Part shown: piece by piece, positions 7,902 to 16,271 of the stretch
How positions within the stretch are numbered: the first letter of the stretch is position 1
How the letters are laid out: every line of letters begins with the position of its first letter
Assembly: GCA_910579465.1 (NCBI GenBank)
Contig: CAJTUB010000006.1
Span: 148,540-212,539 of the forward strand
Origin: an uncultured Lachnospiraceae bacterium
Lineage (GTDB): Bacteria > Bacillota > Clostridia > Lachnospirales > Lachnospiraceae
Length of the DNA stretch: 64,000 nucleotides
Direction: 5' to 3'
Position numbers and translations under genes: made by a program
Notes under the pieces: model-generated
What the model was told of the DNA's origin: nothing
The model's database searches: none
Seen by the model: only the letters and a program-made list of their open reading frames with translations

Positions 7902-9740
7902 TCAATCTTCAAAAAACTCCTTATACCAGATGCCAAAGCAGTACAGGCACCAGATTTTTCTGGAATAATCCTTTTTCCCGCTGTAATGTGCATCCAGCAA
8001 TGCGAGCATCGCTTCCTCCTTAAAATACCTCTTCATGTACGGGCGGAGCAGGACCTCCTTCACGCGGTTATAATACTGCTCCTCACGCAGCCAGACACGC
8101 ACCGGCACCGGGAAGCCCAGCTTCCTCCGCTCGGTCGAAGCCTGCGGCGTATTTTTCCTTGCCGCGATGCGGAGCGCCTTCTTCGTCGTATTTTTGTCCA
8201 CCTTTAAGGCAAGCGGAAGCTTTCCCGCCACCTTCATTACCTCATAATCCAGGAACGGCACCCGCAGCTCCAGCGAATTTGCCATGCTCATCCGGTCCGC
8301 CTTCCGCAGAATATCCCCGCGCAGCCAGAACTTCATATCGATATACTGCATCTTCTGGACATCGTCGAGGCTCTTCGCCCGCTCATAATACGGCGCGGTC
8401 AGCTCGCTCGTTTTTTTGCGCCCTGCCGGGTTGACAAGCAGACGGTCGATTTCCTTTTCCCGGAAAATATAGGCATTACCGATATAACGCTCTGAGAGCG
8501 GCGTACCTGAACGGATCAGGTACTCCTTCCCTTTAAAGCGCAGCGGAATGCGCCGAAGCAAACCGGCCAGTGCCCGGCGGAGCGGCTTCGGAATCCACGC
8601 CACCGCCCGCGAGGCAATGACTGTCTGGTACACGTTATAGCCTCCGAACAACTCGTCCGCGCCCTCTCCGGAGCAGACAACCTTTACATAGTCGCTTGCC
8701 AGACGGCTCACGAAATACAGTGCCACTGCCGAAGGGTCTGCCACCGGCTCGTCCATATGGTACTGCACCGTAGGAATCGCGTCCCAATACTCCTCCGGGG
8801 TAATTACCTTGCTGTAATTCTCCACGCCGAGAATCTCTGCCAGCTCCTTTGCATAGGCAATCTCGCTGTAGCCGCCGTCTGAAAAACCGACCGTAAACGT
8901 CTTCGGGCACTTTGCCGTACTTACGACATAGCTTGAATCGATGCCGCCCGATAAGAAGCTTCCGACCTCTGTATCCGCCGTCAGGTGGACCCTGACCGAA
9001 TCCTCAAACACCTCTTCAATCTGCTTTACCGCCTCTTCTAAGGTAAGCTCCTTCTCTGCCGCAAACTTCGGGTCCCAATACTCCTTAACGCATGCCCCTT
9101 CCTCTCTCGAGTATGTGAGAAAGTGTCCCGGCATAAGCTCAAAAATCCCTTTGAAAAAGCTCTCACTGCGTGCGGAAAACTGGAAGGAAAGATAGCTGTA
9201 AATCGCCTCCTCGTTTAACTCCTTCTTTACCGAGGAATGCTGTAAAATCGACTTGATTTCCGAACCAAAAACCAGCTCCTCCTCCGACGGCCTCGTATAA
9301 TAAAACGGCTTAATCCCGAAACCGTCCCGTGCCGCAAACAAACTCTTTTTCTTTATGTCCCAGATAACAAAACAGTACATTCCGCGCAGCCGCGCCAGAA
9401 TTTCCTGTCCATACTCTTCAAAGCCATGTAAAATAACCTCAGAATCGCTGTCTGTCGTAAAAACGTGTCCCTTTTCCCGCAGCTCCTCGCGGATAGAAGC
9501 ATAATTATATATCTCACCATTAAAGGTCAGAACCATACTGCCCGTTTCATTCAGAATCGGCTGCTGCCCGTTCGTGATGCCGATAATGCTCAACCTCCGG
9601 AATCCGAGTCCCACTGCCTCATCTTCATAATAGCCGACCGAATCCGGTCCGCGGTGAACAATCACTTCCGTCATCTTCCGTAATTCTTCCCGGTGCGCCT
9701 CTGCCCTTTTATAATCTACATATCCGGCTATACCACACAT
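7902..9740 (-). CDS. asnB: Asparagine synthetase (glutamine-hydrolysing)
   Basis: 612 aa, normal length for the long AsnB type. Mature N-terminal Cys2 nucleophile (MCGIAGYVDYKRAE) starts the class II glutaminase domain. Glutaminase residues include RLSIIG, NGEIYN and the DSEVILHGFEEYG region. The synthetase domain from ~residue 240 has the PP-loop SGGIDSSYV for ATP and a second conserved stretch in CSGEGADELFGGY. Reaction: aspartate + glutamine + ATP to asparagine + glutamate + AMP + PPi, in the cytoplasm. Related Firmicutes enzymes (AsnO/AsnH type) may instead amidate cell-wall precursors, which cannot be excluded. RBS AAAGGGGG, own promoter (9779-9807) and terminator: monocistronic. Confidence 0.95.
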   Translation of the reverse strand: MCGIAGYVDYKRAEAHREELRKMTEVIVHRGPDSVGYYEDEAVGLGFRRLSIIGITNGQQPILNETGSMVLTFNGEIYNYASIREELREKGHVFTTDSDSEVILHGFEEYGQEILARLRGMYCFVIWDIKKKSLFAARDGFGIKPFYYTRPSEEELVFGSEIKSILQHSSVKKELNEEAIYSYLSFQFSARSESFFKGIFELMPGHFLTYSREEGACVKEYWDPKFAAEKELTLEEAVKQIEEVFEDSVRVHLTADTEVGSFLSGGIDSSYVVSTAKCPKTFTVGFSDGGYSEIAYAKELAEILGVENYSKVITPEEYWDAIPTVQYHMDEPVADPSAVALYFVSRLASDYVKVVCSGEGADELFGGYNVYQTVIASRAVAWIPKPLRRALAGLLRRIPLRFKGKEYLIRSGTPLSERYIGNAYIFREKEIDRLLVNPAGRKKTSELTAPYYERAKSLDDVQKMQYIDMKFWLRGDILRKADRMSMANSLELRVPFLDYEVMKVAGKLPLALKVDKNTTKKALRIAARKNTPQASTERRKLGFPVPVRVWLREEQYYNRVKEVLLRPYMKRYFKEEAMLALLDAHYSGKKDYSRKIWCLYCFGIWYKEFFED

Positions 9741-9778
9741 AGTACCGCCCCCTTTGTTTATCTTTCTAACACTTCTTC

Positions 9779-9807
9779 ATCATATCAATTCTTCCCATCT
9801 TTTTCAA
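9779..9807 (-). promoter_or_regulatory. asnB promoter
   Basis: Minus strand TTGAAA (9807-9802), 17-bp spacer, TATGAT (9784-9779), 39 bp upstream of the asnB start. Confidence 0.75.
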
Positions 9808-9836
9808 GTCTTAGCCGCAAAATAACCTTAAAATAC

Positions 9837-9866
9837 TTTACAAAATATGGTCTGCGGGTATATAAT
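9837..9866 (+). promoter_or_regulatory. Promoter of the FliD-like gene
   Basis: TTTACA (9837-9842), 18-bp spacer, TATAAT (9861-9866). Divergent from the asnB promoter 30 bp away. Leader about 95 nt. Confidence 0.75.
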
Positions 9867-9965
9867 ATATATGGAGATTTTTGTCTTTTCCCGACAGCCT
9901 CTGCCGTTCCGTGCGGATACTACGGGGCGCCGGAAGAAGCAATAAGTAAGAAAGGAGGCTTGCTT

Positions 9966-11249
9966 ATGCTGAACGTATACAATTACTATATGCAGGACTA
10001 TGTTTCCCGCACACCTCATTATTCCGCGCACAAGCGGCGCGAGTTACGCGACATTTACAAAAATATTGTCAAATTGTCTGCCTCCGAACCTCTGTATAAA
10101 ATCGAACTTTCCGAAAGCAAACAGGCATCTGCCCTCTCGATTAAAGAGAGTGCCCTCCTGTTAAAAGATACTACGCATAAATTACAGGATACGCCCCTGC
10201 TGCACACCGCAGGGCTTGTTTCCAGCCATTCAGAGACAGTCAGCGCTTCCCTGCTGCACCGGATGGATTTGTCCGAGTTTGCACCGGATACTTCCTTTGA
10301 AGTTGAAGTATCCTCCCTTGCAACCGGCCAGACGAACCTCGGTCTCTGTCTCCCTTCGGATGAGACCCCGCTGCCGGCAGGAAGCTACAGCTTTACCGTC
10401 TCACTCGGCTATGACAATTATTCCTTTCGTTTTAACGTAGCCCCGGACTCTTCTGCCTTCGACCTGCAGACAAAGCTTGCCAGCTTTATCAACCAGACCG
10501 GAATCGGCTTAGAGGCACAGGTATCCTTCCACCGGGAGCTCGGAATAAGCCGTATGGACTTATCCGCCAAGAGAGTCGGCACCTTCGGGAAAAGCTCCTT
10601 TTCCCTGGAGGATACCCATATGCCGGATATCGCTGAAAAGGGCCTGGTAGAAGCATTCGGCTTAAACCAGATTGCTTCTCCGGCAGGGAACGCACACTAT
10701 ACCGTGAATGGTGTTCCGTATGAGTCTCCGGAGAATACCGCCATTTTTTCTGATATGATGCGGCTTTCGTTCCATTCTGTCACCAAAGAGCCGGTCACCA
10801 TCCGTCCCGTTGCCGACCAGACTGCCGTTTATGAAGTCCTTGCAGAGTTCACAAACAGCTATAATCATCTGATCGAAGCAGGTCAAAAGTCCGTGCAGGA
10901 GAATAAAAGCTCGGCACTTTTGCTGCGGAGTCTGGCCCATCTGGTAGGCTCCCACTATTCCGCGCTTACCTCTGTCGGCATTACCTCGGACGAAGAGGGC
11001 TATCTGCTTCTGGATTCCGAAAAGGCTGCACAGGCAGCGCGTTCCGGTGATGCGGAGTTCGTTTTCCGGCAGGAGGCTTCCTTCCTGAATGCGTTAAAGT
11101 CGCGGCTTGAGACCATTATTCTAAATCCGATGAAGTATGTCGACAAAAAACTGGTCGTTTACCCTGACCCGACCGCTCCGGTTATGCAGAAGACCAGCCC
11201 GTATACGACCTCTATTTACAGCGGTATGCTCTTTAACAATTATTGTTAA
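9966..11249 (+). CDS. FliD-like (flagellar cap-like) protein
   Basis: Start at 9966 chosen for the AAAGGAGG 8 bp upstream; 427 aa. An N-terminal segment (YSAHKRRELRDIYKNIV) precedes a FliD_N/FliD_C-like core. Around 190-290: LASFINQTGIGLEAQVSF and SRMDLSAKRVG, typical of cap protein insertions. Near 355: SVGITSDEEGYLLLDSEK matches the conserved C-terminal FliD signature (GI-x5-G-x-L-x-L-D). No signal peptide; FliD normally leaves through the flagellar export gate. No other flagellar gene is in the window. It could cap a filament encoded elsewhere or be a repurposed homologue. A subtilase gene follows after 91 bp. Confidence 0.65.
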   Translation: MLNVYNYYMQDYVSRTPHYSAHKRRELRDIYKNIVKLSASEPLYKIELSESKQASALSIKESALLLKDTTHKLQDTPLLHTAGLVSSHSETVSASLLHRMDLSEFAPDTSFEVEVSSLATGQTNLGLCLPSDETPLPAGSYSFTVSLGYDNYSFRFNVAPDSSAFDLQTKLASFINQTGIGLEAQVSFHRELGISRMDLSAKRVGTFGKSSFSLEDTHMPDIAEKGLVEAFGLNQIASPAGNAHYTVNGVPYESPENTAIFSDMMRLSFHSVTKEPVTIRPVADQTAVYEVLAEFTNSYNHLIEAGQKSVQENKSSALLLRSLAHLVGSHYSALTSVGITSDEEGYLLLDSEKAAQAARSGDAEFVFRQEASFLNALKSRLETIILNPMKYVDKKLVVYPDPTAPVMQKTSPYTTSIYSGMLFNNYC

Positions 11250-11340
11250 TAATATGTAATGATTTTGCCACAAAACTGCCATGTTCTGCGTCTAGTCTAA
11301 GATTGTTACCCTTATCGGACATTCTAGAAAGAGGCAAATC

Positions 11341-13794
11341 ATGCGCAGTTTTTTTAAACCGCTTTCTTACATAAGATTAAAAACGCTGGAACGACTGCTC
11401 TTCCTCCTGCCCCTCCTGCTGCTTTCAGGTATCCTGTTCCGAAGCACCTTTTTTACTTCTGACCAGAACAGTGAACTGATTATTCTGTGGGAGGATTGCA
11501 TTTCATCTGAGGAATCGGCACGCCGTTTGTCTGTGCTTTGCCCGGAGCTTACACTTACAGAGCATATTGACGATGTATCCATCTGCCAGAGCTCTTTCCC
11601 GGAACGCATAGATTCCCAGTTAGGCGTTCTCAATGCCGACCCTGCGGTCCGTGTTGCAGAGCAGAATTCTCCCATTGTTCCGTGTGCGCTTGAAGCGCCG
11701 CCTTACTTTGATACACAATGGGCTTTACATAATAACGGCGATTACGTCTACTACATCAACGACCTCCCGATTGCCCGCACTTCGCTTGCCGATGTCGACA
11801 TCAATCTGCCGGAGGCCTATGAACAGCTTGAAAAGCTTTCTCCGAACCGGACCGTTATCGTAGCGGTAATTGATACCGGAGTGGATATTACCCATCCGGC
11901 GCTTTCAGGACACCTCTGGGTGAATGAGGGTGAGATTCCGTTAAACGGAATCGACGACGATGGCAACGGCTATGTTGATGATGTTTACGGCTGGGACTTT
12001 TACCACAATGACAATACCGTATGCCATTACTCCGTTTCCGACCTCGGTACTATCAGTGCGGACCCTGAGGACAATGACAATCACGGGACACACTGTGCCG
12101 GTATTATTGCAGCCGCCGGGGACATTCTTGGTGTCGCTGCAGGCATCGACATCCGCATCCTGCCCCTGAAGGTACATGGCGGCGCAAAGACCTCCGGTTC
12201 CGTTGCCAATGCGGTAAAGGCAATCAAGTATGCGGAAGCTGCCGGCGCCGATATCTGCAACATGAGCTGGGGCACTTCCGTTTACAGCAAGGCGCTGGAG
12301 ACCATCATGCGCGAGTCGGATATGCTTTTTGTCGTTGCAGCCGGAAACAACGGCAGCAACAACAATGCCGCTCCGCTTTACCCGGCCTCCTATGAGTTGG
12401 ACAATATGATTTCCGTGACCTTCGTCACACAGTACGGGAAGCTTGCGCCGGATTCGAACTACGGCGTTTCCACGGTAGACCTTGCCGCTCCGGGACAGGA
12501 TATCTACAGCACCACCGTCGGCGGAGGATACCATTACCTTTCCGGAAGCTCGATGGCGGCTCCGGTTGTGTCAGGCGTAGCTGCACTTTTGTACGCCTGC
12601 GGGGATTCGCTTTATCCGCAGAATATAAAAGAGATTTTAATCCAGACCTTAAAGCCGTTGGATTCCCTGACCGGCTTTGTCCGCTATCCCGGCATTCCTG
12701 ATGCCGCAAAGGCACTGGCCGCGGCGGACTTACTGGTCTCTGACCGGATTGCCCCGACGCTCCGTCCGGTTACCACCTATTATGAGGATACTATCTCTGT
12801 AGAATTAAATCCGGAGGATCTTGGAGGAAGCGGTATCCGTGTAATCTCCTATGCCATAGGAACCCGCACGGCGTCCTACTTCTGCCACGGTACCGTCGGA
12901 CAGACACTGACTGAGCCGGTACTGCATCTGAAAAAGGCAGGAACCTATACCTTTTATATCAGCGACTATGCCGGAAACGAGACCTGTCTGGTCTATACTG
13001 TAAAGGATGATACTACACCTCCTTCGCTGTCCGCTTCCTATGTCCTGAACGAAGACGGTACATTTACGGTAACAATACATCCGGAAGACAGCGAAAGCGG
13101 CGTAAAGCGCGTGCGCTACCTTGAGGGGACGCACACCATAGACGCGTTTCTTTCCGCGGGTGCAGAGCTTACCTCCGACACCTCCTATACCTTTACCGCA
13201 GAGCAGGAAGGCACCTACACTGTTTATGCGATTGACTACCGGAACAACAAAACTGCAGTTTCCTTTGACATAAAAAAGGTTCCGGCCAGACAGCTGTTCT
13301 TAAGCGCTGTCGAACGGACCCTTCTGGTAGGGGAACACTATTTACCGGCTGTTCTGATGCTCCCTCTTAACGCAACAGACCACCTTACCTTTACTGTAAA
13401 CGACGAAACCCTTCTGCATGCGGATGTAGACGGCACATTGACTGCCCTTGCGCCCGGCACGGCAGAGGTCACGATAACCTCTACAAGTGGAATATCTAAG
13501 ACCTGTGTCATTCATATCCTTCCAAATCCGTCTGCAGAGGAGGAACCGACACCGGCCCCTCCGGAGCTTACCGGAGGTCCGGAAGCTCCGGAGGTCTCAA
13601 CTGTCCCGGAAGTTCCGGACGTCCCTGCCACGCCGGAGGTTTCAAAAGTCCCGGAGTTTCCGGACAGTTCTGATATTCCGGACAGTTCAAAAGCCCCGGA
13701 AGCTTCCGGGGCTCCAAAGCCTCCCGCAGTTCCAGAGGAAAACGAAACTGTCCGGAAGCGAAAGGATCCACATACGATCAGGAAACTACCGTAG
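11341..13794 (+). CDS. Large surface S8 subtilase with Ig-like domain
   Basis: 817 aa. N-terminal hydrophobic anchor/signal (LLFLLPLLLLSGILF). Catalytic triad clearly visible: Asp178 (VIDTGVDITHP), His248 (DNHGTHCAGIIAA), Ser404 (LSGSSMAAPVVSG). A calcium-loop-like Asp/Gly run (NGIDDDGNGYVDDVYGWDF) lies between Asp and His. Residues ~490-645 form two beta-sandwich-like repeats (IAPTLRPVTTYYEDTISVEL; TPPSLSASYVLNEDGTFTV). A BIG2-like domain follows at ~660-735 (GTAEVTITSTSG). The tail is Pro/Glu/Val-rich with PEVP-type repeats and ends basic, without LPXTG. Role: secreted, wall-associated protease. Its 3' end overlaps the convergent gene by 9 bp. Confidence 0.92.
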   Translation: MRSFFKPLSYIRLKTLERLLFLLPLLLLSGILFRSTFFTSDQNSELIILWEDCISSEESARRLSVLCPELTLTEHIDDVSICQSSFPERIDSQLGVLNADPAVRVAEQNSPIVPCALEAPPYFDTQWALHNNGDYVYYINDLPIARTSLADVDINLPEAYEQLEKLSPNRTVIVAVIDTGVDITHPALSGHLWVNEGEIPLNGIDDDGNGYVDDVYGWDFYHNDNTVCHYSVSDLGTISADPEDNDNHGTHCAGIIAAAGDILGVAAGIDIRILPLKVHGGAKTSGSVANAVKAIKYAEAAGADICNMSWGTSVYSKALETIMRESDMLFVVAAGNNGSNNNAAPLYPASYELDNMISVTFVTQYGKLAPDSNYGVSTVDLAAPGQDIYSTTVGGGYHYLSGSSMAAPVVSGVAALLYACGDSLYPQNIKEILIQTLKPLDSLTGFVRYPGIPDAAKALAAADLLVSDRIAPTLRPVTTYYEDTISVELNPEDLGGSGIRVISYAIGTRTASYFCHGTVGQTLTEPVLHLKKAGTYTFYISDYAGNETCLVYTVKDDTTPPSLSASYVLNEDGTFTVTIHPEDSESGVKRVRYLEGTHTIDAFLSAGAELTSDTSYTFTAEQEGTYTVYAIDYRNNKTAVSFDIKKVPARQLFLSAVERTLLVGEHYLPAVLMLPLNATDHLTFTVNDETLLHADVDGTLTALAPGTAEVTITSTSGISKTCVIHILPNPSAEEEPTPAPPELTGGPEAPEVSTVPEVPDVPATPEVSKVPEFPDSSDIPDSSKAPEASGAPKPPAVPEENETVRKRKDPHTIRKLP

Positions 13795-14295
13795 CACCTT
13801 CTTCAGATGCTTTACCGTTACGGCGGCGGCGGCTCCTACGACCGTTCCCGCCACCGCCCCTGCAAGCAGCAGGATCGGCAGCCAAGCAGTCAGTGCCCTG
13901 CCGAGCAGAAGCGACGCAACCAGAAGCTGACCGAGGTTATGCGTCACGCCGCCTGCAATCCCGACTCCTGCAATTCCAAATTTCTTACTGCGTTTACACA
14001 GCCACATCACGCCAAACGACAAAATCCCCCCTGCAAGACTATACAGCAGCGCGCTCATGCTACGGAACGTAAGCGTACTTAACACAATACGCGCTATCAG
14101 TACGCCGAAAGCAGTTCCTGCCCCCAGCGTATATAGCGCGCAAAGCGATACAATATTTGCAAGTCCGGGCTTTACCCCCGGAACCCCGACGGAAAGCGGA
14201 ATCAGGGATTCCACGTAGGCTAACACCATGGCTGCCGCCGTCAGGACGCCGCACAGCACAACCCGCCTTGTCCTTTCGCTACGATACAATCGCAT
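13786..14295 (-). CDS. Gx transporter / heptaprenyl-diphosphate-synthase-I-like membrane protein
   Basis: Start at ATG 14295 (AGGAG 10 bp upstream) preferred over a TTG at 14328; 169 aa. Nearly all hydrophobic, about five membrane segments, with the family hallmark VPGVKPGLANIVSLCALY and GVTHNLGQLLVA. The family is annotated as Gx transporter or HepS component I. The S-component-like fold suggests uptake of a small precursor such as an isoprenoid or quinone precursor; the substrate is unknown. Overlaps the NusG-II gene by 17 bp, a pairing common in Lachnospiraceae, often beside electron-transport or FMN-modification genes. Confidence 0.8.
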   Translation of the reverse strand: MRLYRSERTRRVVLCGVLTAAAMVLAYVESLIPLSVGVPGVKPGLANIVSLCALYTLGAGTAFGVLIARIVLSTLTFRSMSALLYSLAGGILSFGVMWLCKRSKKFGIAGVGIAGGVTHNLGQLLVASLLLGRALTAWLPILLLAGAVAGTVVGAAAAVTVKHLKKVLR

Positions 14296-14644
14296 CCAGA
14301 CCGGTCTCCTCTCCGCCGATAATTTCAATGATAATACTGTTTGGAAGACAGATAATCTGCTGTCCTGCTTTTGAGATTACTCCCTGCCTGATGCAGTATT
14401 TATCCGGACATACTGCCTCTTCCATCCAGACCGTCCCGTCCTTTATGACAAATCGGTTCGTTCCAAGCACTCCCGGCAGCTCTTCTGTACGGTCTTCTGA
14501 AAGAGCATATCTTCCGTACTCTGCTCCCTTTATCCTGACGAGCACCCATACGCCGTCCTCCGTCCTCTGCCCCGGACGGAACACCCAGAGCAGAAGTGCG
14601 GCAGCCAGCACTCCGAAGAGCAGTATGACATCATTACGTTTCAT
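14279..14644 (-). CDS. NusG domain II-containing membrane-anchored protein
   Basis: 121 aa. One N-terminal transmembrane segment (DVILLFGVLAAALLLWVF), then an extracytoplasmic domain with VVIKDG/VWMEEA-like strands, a conserved Cys pair (CPDKYCIRQG) and ICLPNSIIIEI, which fit the NusG domain II family. It precedes and overlaps the Gx transporter gene. Role unknown; suggested partner of the transporter. Confidence 0.8.
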   Translation of the reverse strand: MKRNDVILLFGVLAAALLLWVFRPGQRTEDGVWVLVRIKGAEYGRYALSEDRTEELPGVLGTNRFVIKDGTVWMEEAVCPDKYCIRQGVISKAGQQIICLPNSIIIEIIGGEETGLDAIVS

Positions 14645-14647
14645 CCG

Positions 14648-15964
14648 TTATCCTTCTGTCCTCATTGCCTCAATTGCACGAATCCGCGTTGCCCTTCTCG
14701 CCGGGAAGTAGCCGGACAGAATACCGACCAGCATACCGAACGCCGCAGCAGCAAACGGAAGCCAGAATGGAATCACGGAAAGCGCACCTGTAGTTTCGGT
14801 CCCTACAATGGAGCCCATAATACCGGAACCGTACTTATTAATCAGGTGGGACAGCACATAGCTGAAAATAATGCCGACAATTCCGCCAAGCAGACCGATT
14901 AACCCCGCTTCTAACAGGAACTGCCGCTTGATATCCCGTACAAGACAGCCCAACACCTTCATAATACCGATTTCCTTTGTACGCTCGTAAATCGACATGA
15001 CCATCGTATTGGCAATATTGATTGCCGATACAACCATCGCAATACTTCCGATTGCACCCAATACCATCTGCAGCATCCGCGACGTTTCCTTTAACGGCTC
15101 CAGGTACTGCATTTCGCTGTAGGTCGCATATCCAAGCTTTTCAATATCATCCTGTACCTGGGATACATTCTTGACATTGTCGACATTGATTTTGATTTCC
15201 TCATAGGTCTCAATCGAGGCTACCGCCTTCTTGCGGTCCTCCAGCGTCAGCGTGTTTGCATACTGTGTCCAGATTTCCCGGAAGTAATCAAGGTCCATAT
15301 AAATGTTATAGCTGTATTCCCAATTATCCGTCTGCTCCATCATGGCAACATCGGTGAACATCAGCTCAAACGCCTTCTTCCGCGGGTGCGTCTGGTACTC
15401 CTGGAACTTCATCTTCACCTTATCCGTCAACGGGTCAATGTCCTTTTCTTCATGCTTTCTCCCACTGTAATAGTAGAAACGCTGCATACTTTCCGGACTT
15501 AAAACAATCGTAGCCGGATGTTCCTTCGTCGGGTAGCTTCCATACTGCAGAGCCGGGAACTCAAACGCCTCGAACACCTCGCAGTCCATCGCGTACAGAT
15601 TGCAGCCGTTGCTATACTTCCCGCTCTCAAGCCGGATATACTTATTGATAACCGGCGTGACTGCCTTTACATGCTCGACTCCTCTGATCTGTTCCACAAC
15701 CGAATCGTTCAGCACCTGTTCCTTGCTGCCAATCCAGTTCCCATCGTCGTCATAAATCGAACCGTACTTCTGTACCCGGATAATCGTCATGCTGCCGCTC
15801 TGCATAATCGTCTCATCAAAGCTCTGGTTTACCCCGATTCCGATGGACACCATAACGACAATGGAAATCGTACCGATAACCACACCGATAACGGTAAGCG
15901 CGGTCCGCGCCTTCCGCCGGAACAGATTCCGGAATGCCAGTTTCATTAAATCACTAATCCTCAT
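14648..15964 (-). CDS. MacB/FtsX-type ABC transporter permease
   Basis: Start at ATG 15964 with AAGGAA 9 bp upstream, rather than an upstream TTG; 438 aa. First membrane helix at ~15-40 (ARTALTVIGVVIGTISIVVM), a large extracytoplasmic MacB_PCD domain (~45-290), then three C-terminal helices (MVLGAIGSIAMVVSAINIAN, FLLEAGLIGLLGGIVGIIF, FWLPFAAAAFGMLVGILSGY). Conserved ends ERTKEIGIMKVLG and FPARRATRI. It works with the ATPase at 18434-19372 in a mechanotransmission-type or export complex. The two genes between are likely partners. Confidence 0.9.
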   Translation of the reverse strand: MRISDLMKLAFRNLFRRKARTALTVIGVVIGTISIVVMVSIGIGVNQSFDETIMQSGSMTIIRVQKYGSIYDDDGNWIGSKEQVLNDSVVEQIRGVEHVKAVTPVINKYIRLESGKYSNGCNLYAMDCEVFEAFEFPALQYGSYPTKEHPATIVLSPESMQRFYYYSGRKHEEKDIDPLTDKVKMKFQEYQTHPRKKAFELMFTDVAMMEQTDNWEYSYNIYMDLDYFREIWTQYANTLTLEDRKKAVASIETYEEIKINVDNVKNVSQVQDDIEKLGYATYSEMQYLEPLKETSRMLQMVLGAIGSIAMVVSAINIANTMVMSIYERTKEIGIMKVLGCLVRDIKRQFLLEAGLIGLLGGIVGIIFSYVLSHLINKYGSGIMGSIVGTETTGALSVIPFWLPFAAAAFGMLVGILSGYFPARRATRIRAIEAMRTEG

Positions 15965-16217
15965 ACAAATCAATTCCTTTTTTTATCTTAAGCTTTGCCA
16001 AAAGAAGCCCTGCCAGCACGCCGAGTACCAGAACCCCTGCGGTGACGCCGCCGACAAATACCCAGGAGCCCATCAGCTCATCCGCCTTTGACACCTGGCC
16101 CGTACCGATCTCTCCCATACCGTTGCCGTCCATACCTCCCATATAGCCGCCGTTAAAGCTGTTGTCTATCATTATACCTCCCCCGCCTATAATTTCGACA
16201 TCTCTTGCTACTGCCAT
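15954..16217 (-). CDS. Small Gly-rich single-span membrane protein
   Basis: 87 aa. Gly/Met-rich N-terminal half (MIDNSFNGGYMGGMDGNGMG), one strongly hydrophobic helix (VFVGGVTAGVLVLGVLAGLL) and a short basic tail. No family recognised. It overlaps the permease start by 11 bp, so it is translationally coupled and probably a small subunit of the ABC system. Confidence 0.7.
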   Translation of the reverse strand: MAVARDVEIIGGGGIMIDNSFNGGYMGGMDGNGMGEIGTGQVSKADELMGSWVFVGGVTAGVLVLGVLAGLLLAKLKIKKGIDLYED

Positions 16218-16271
16218 AATTCCACCTTTCCCGCACCGTGGAGGTGCGTGTCTGCTTTATTCTGCTCCTGC

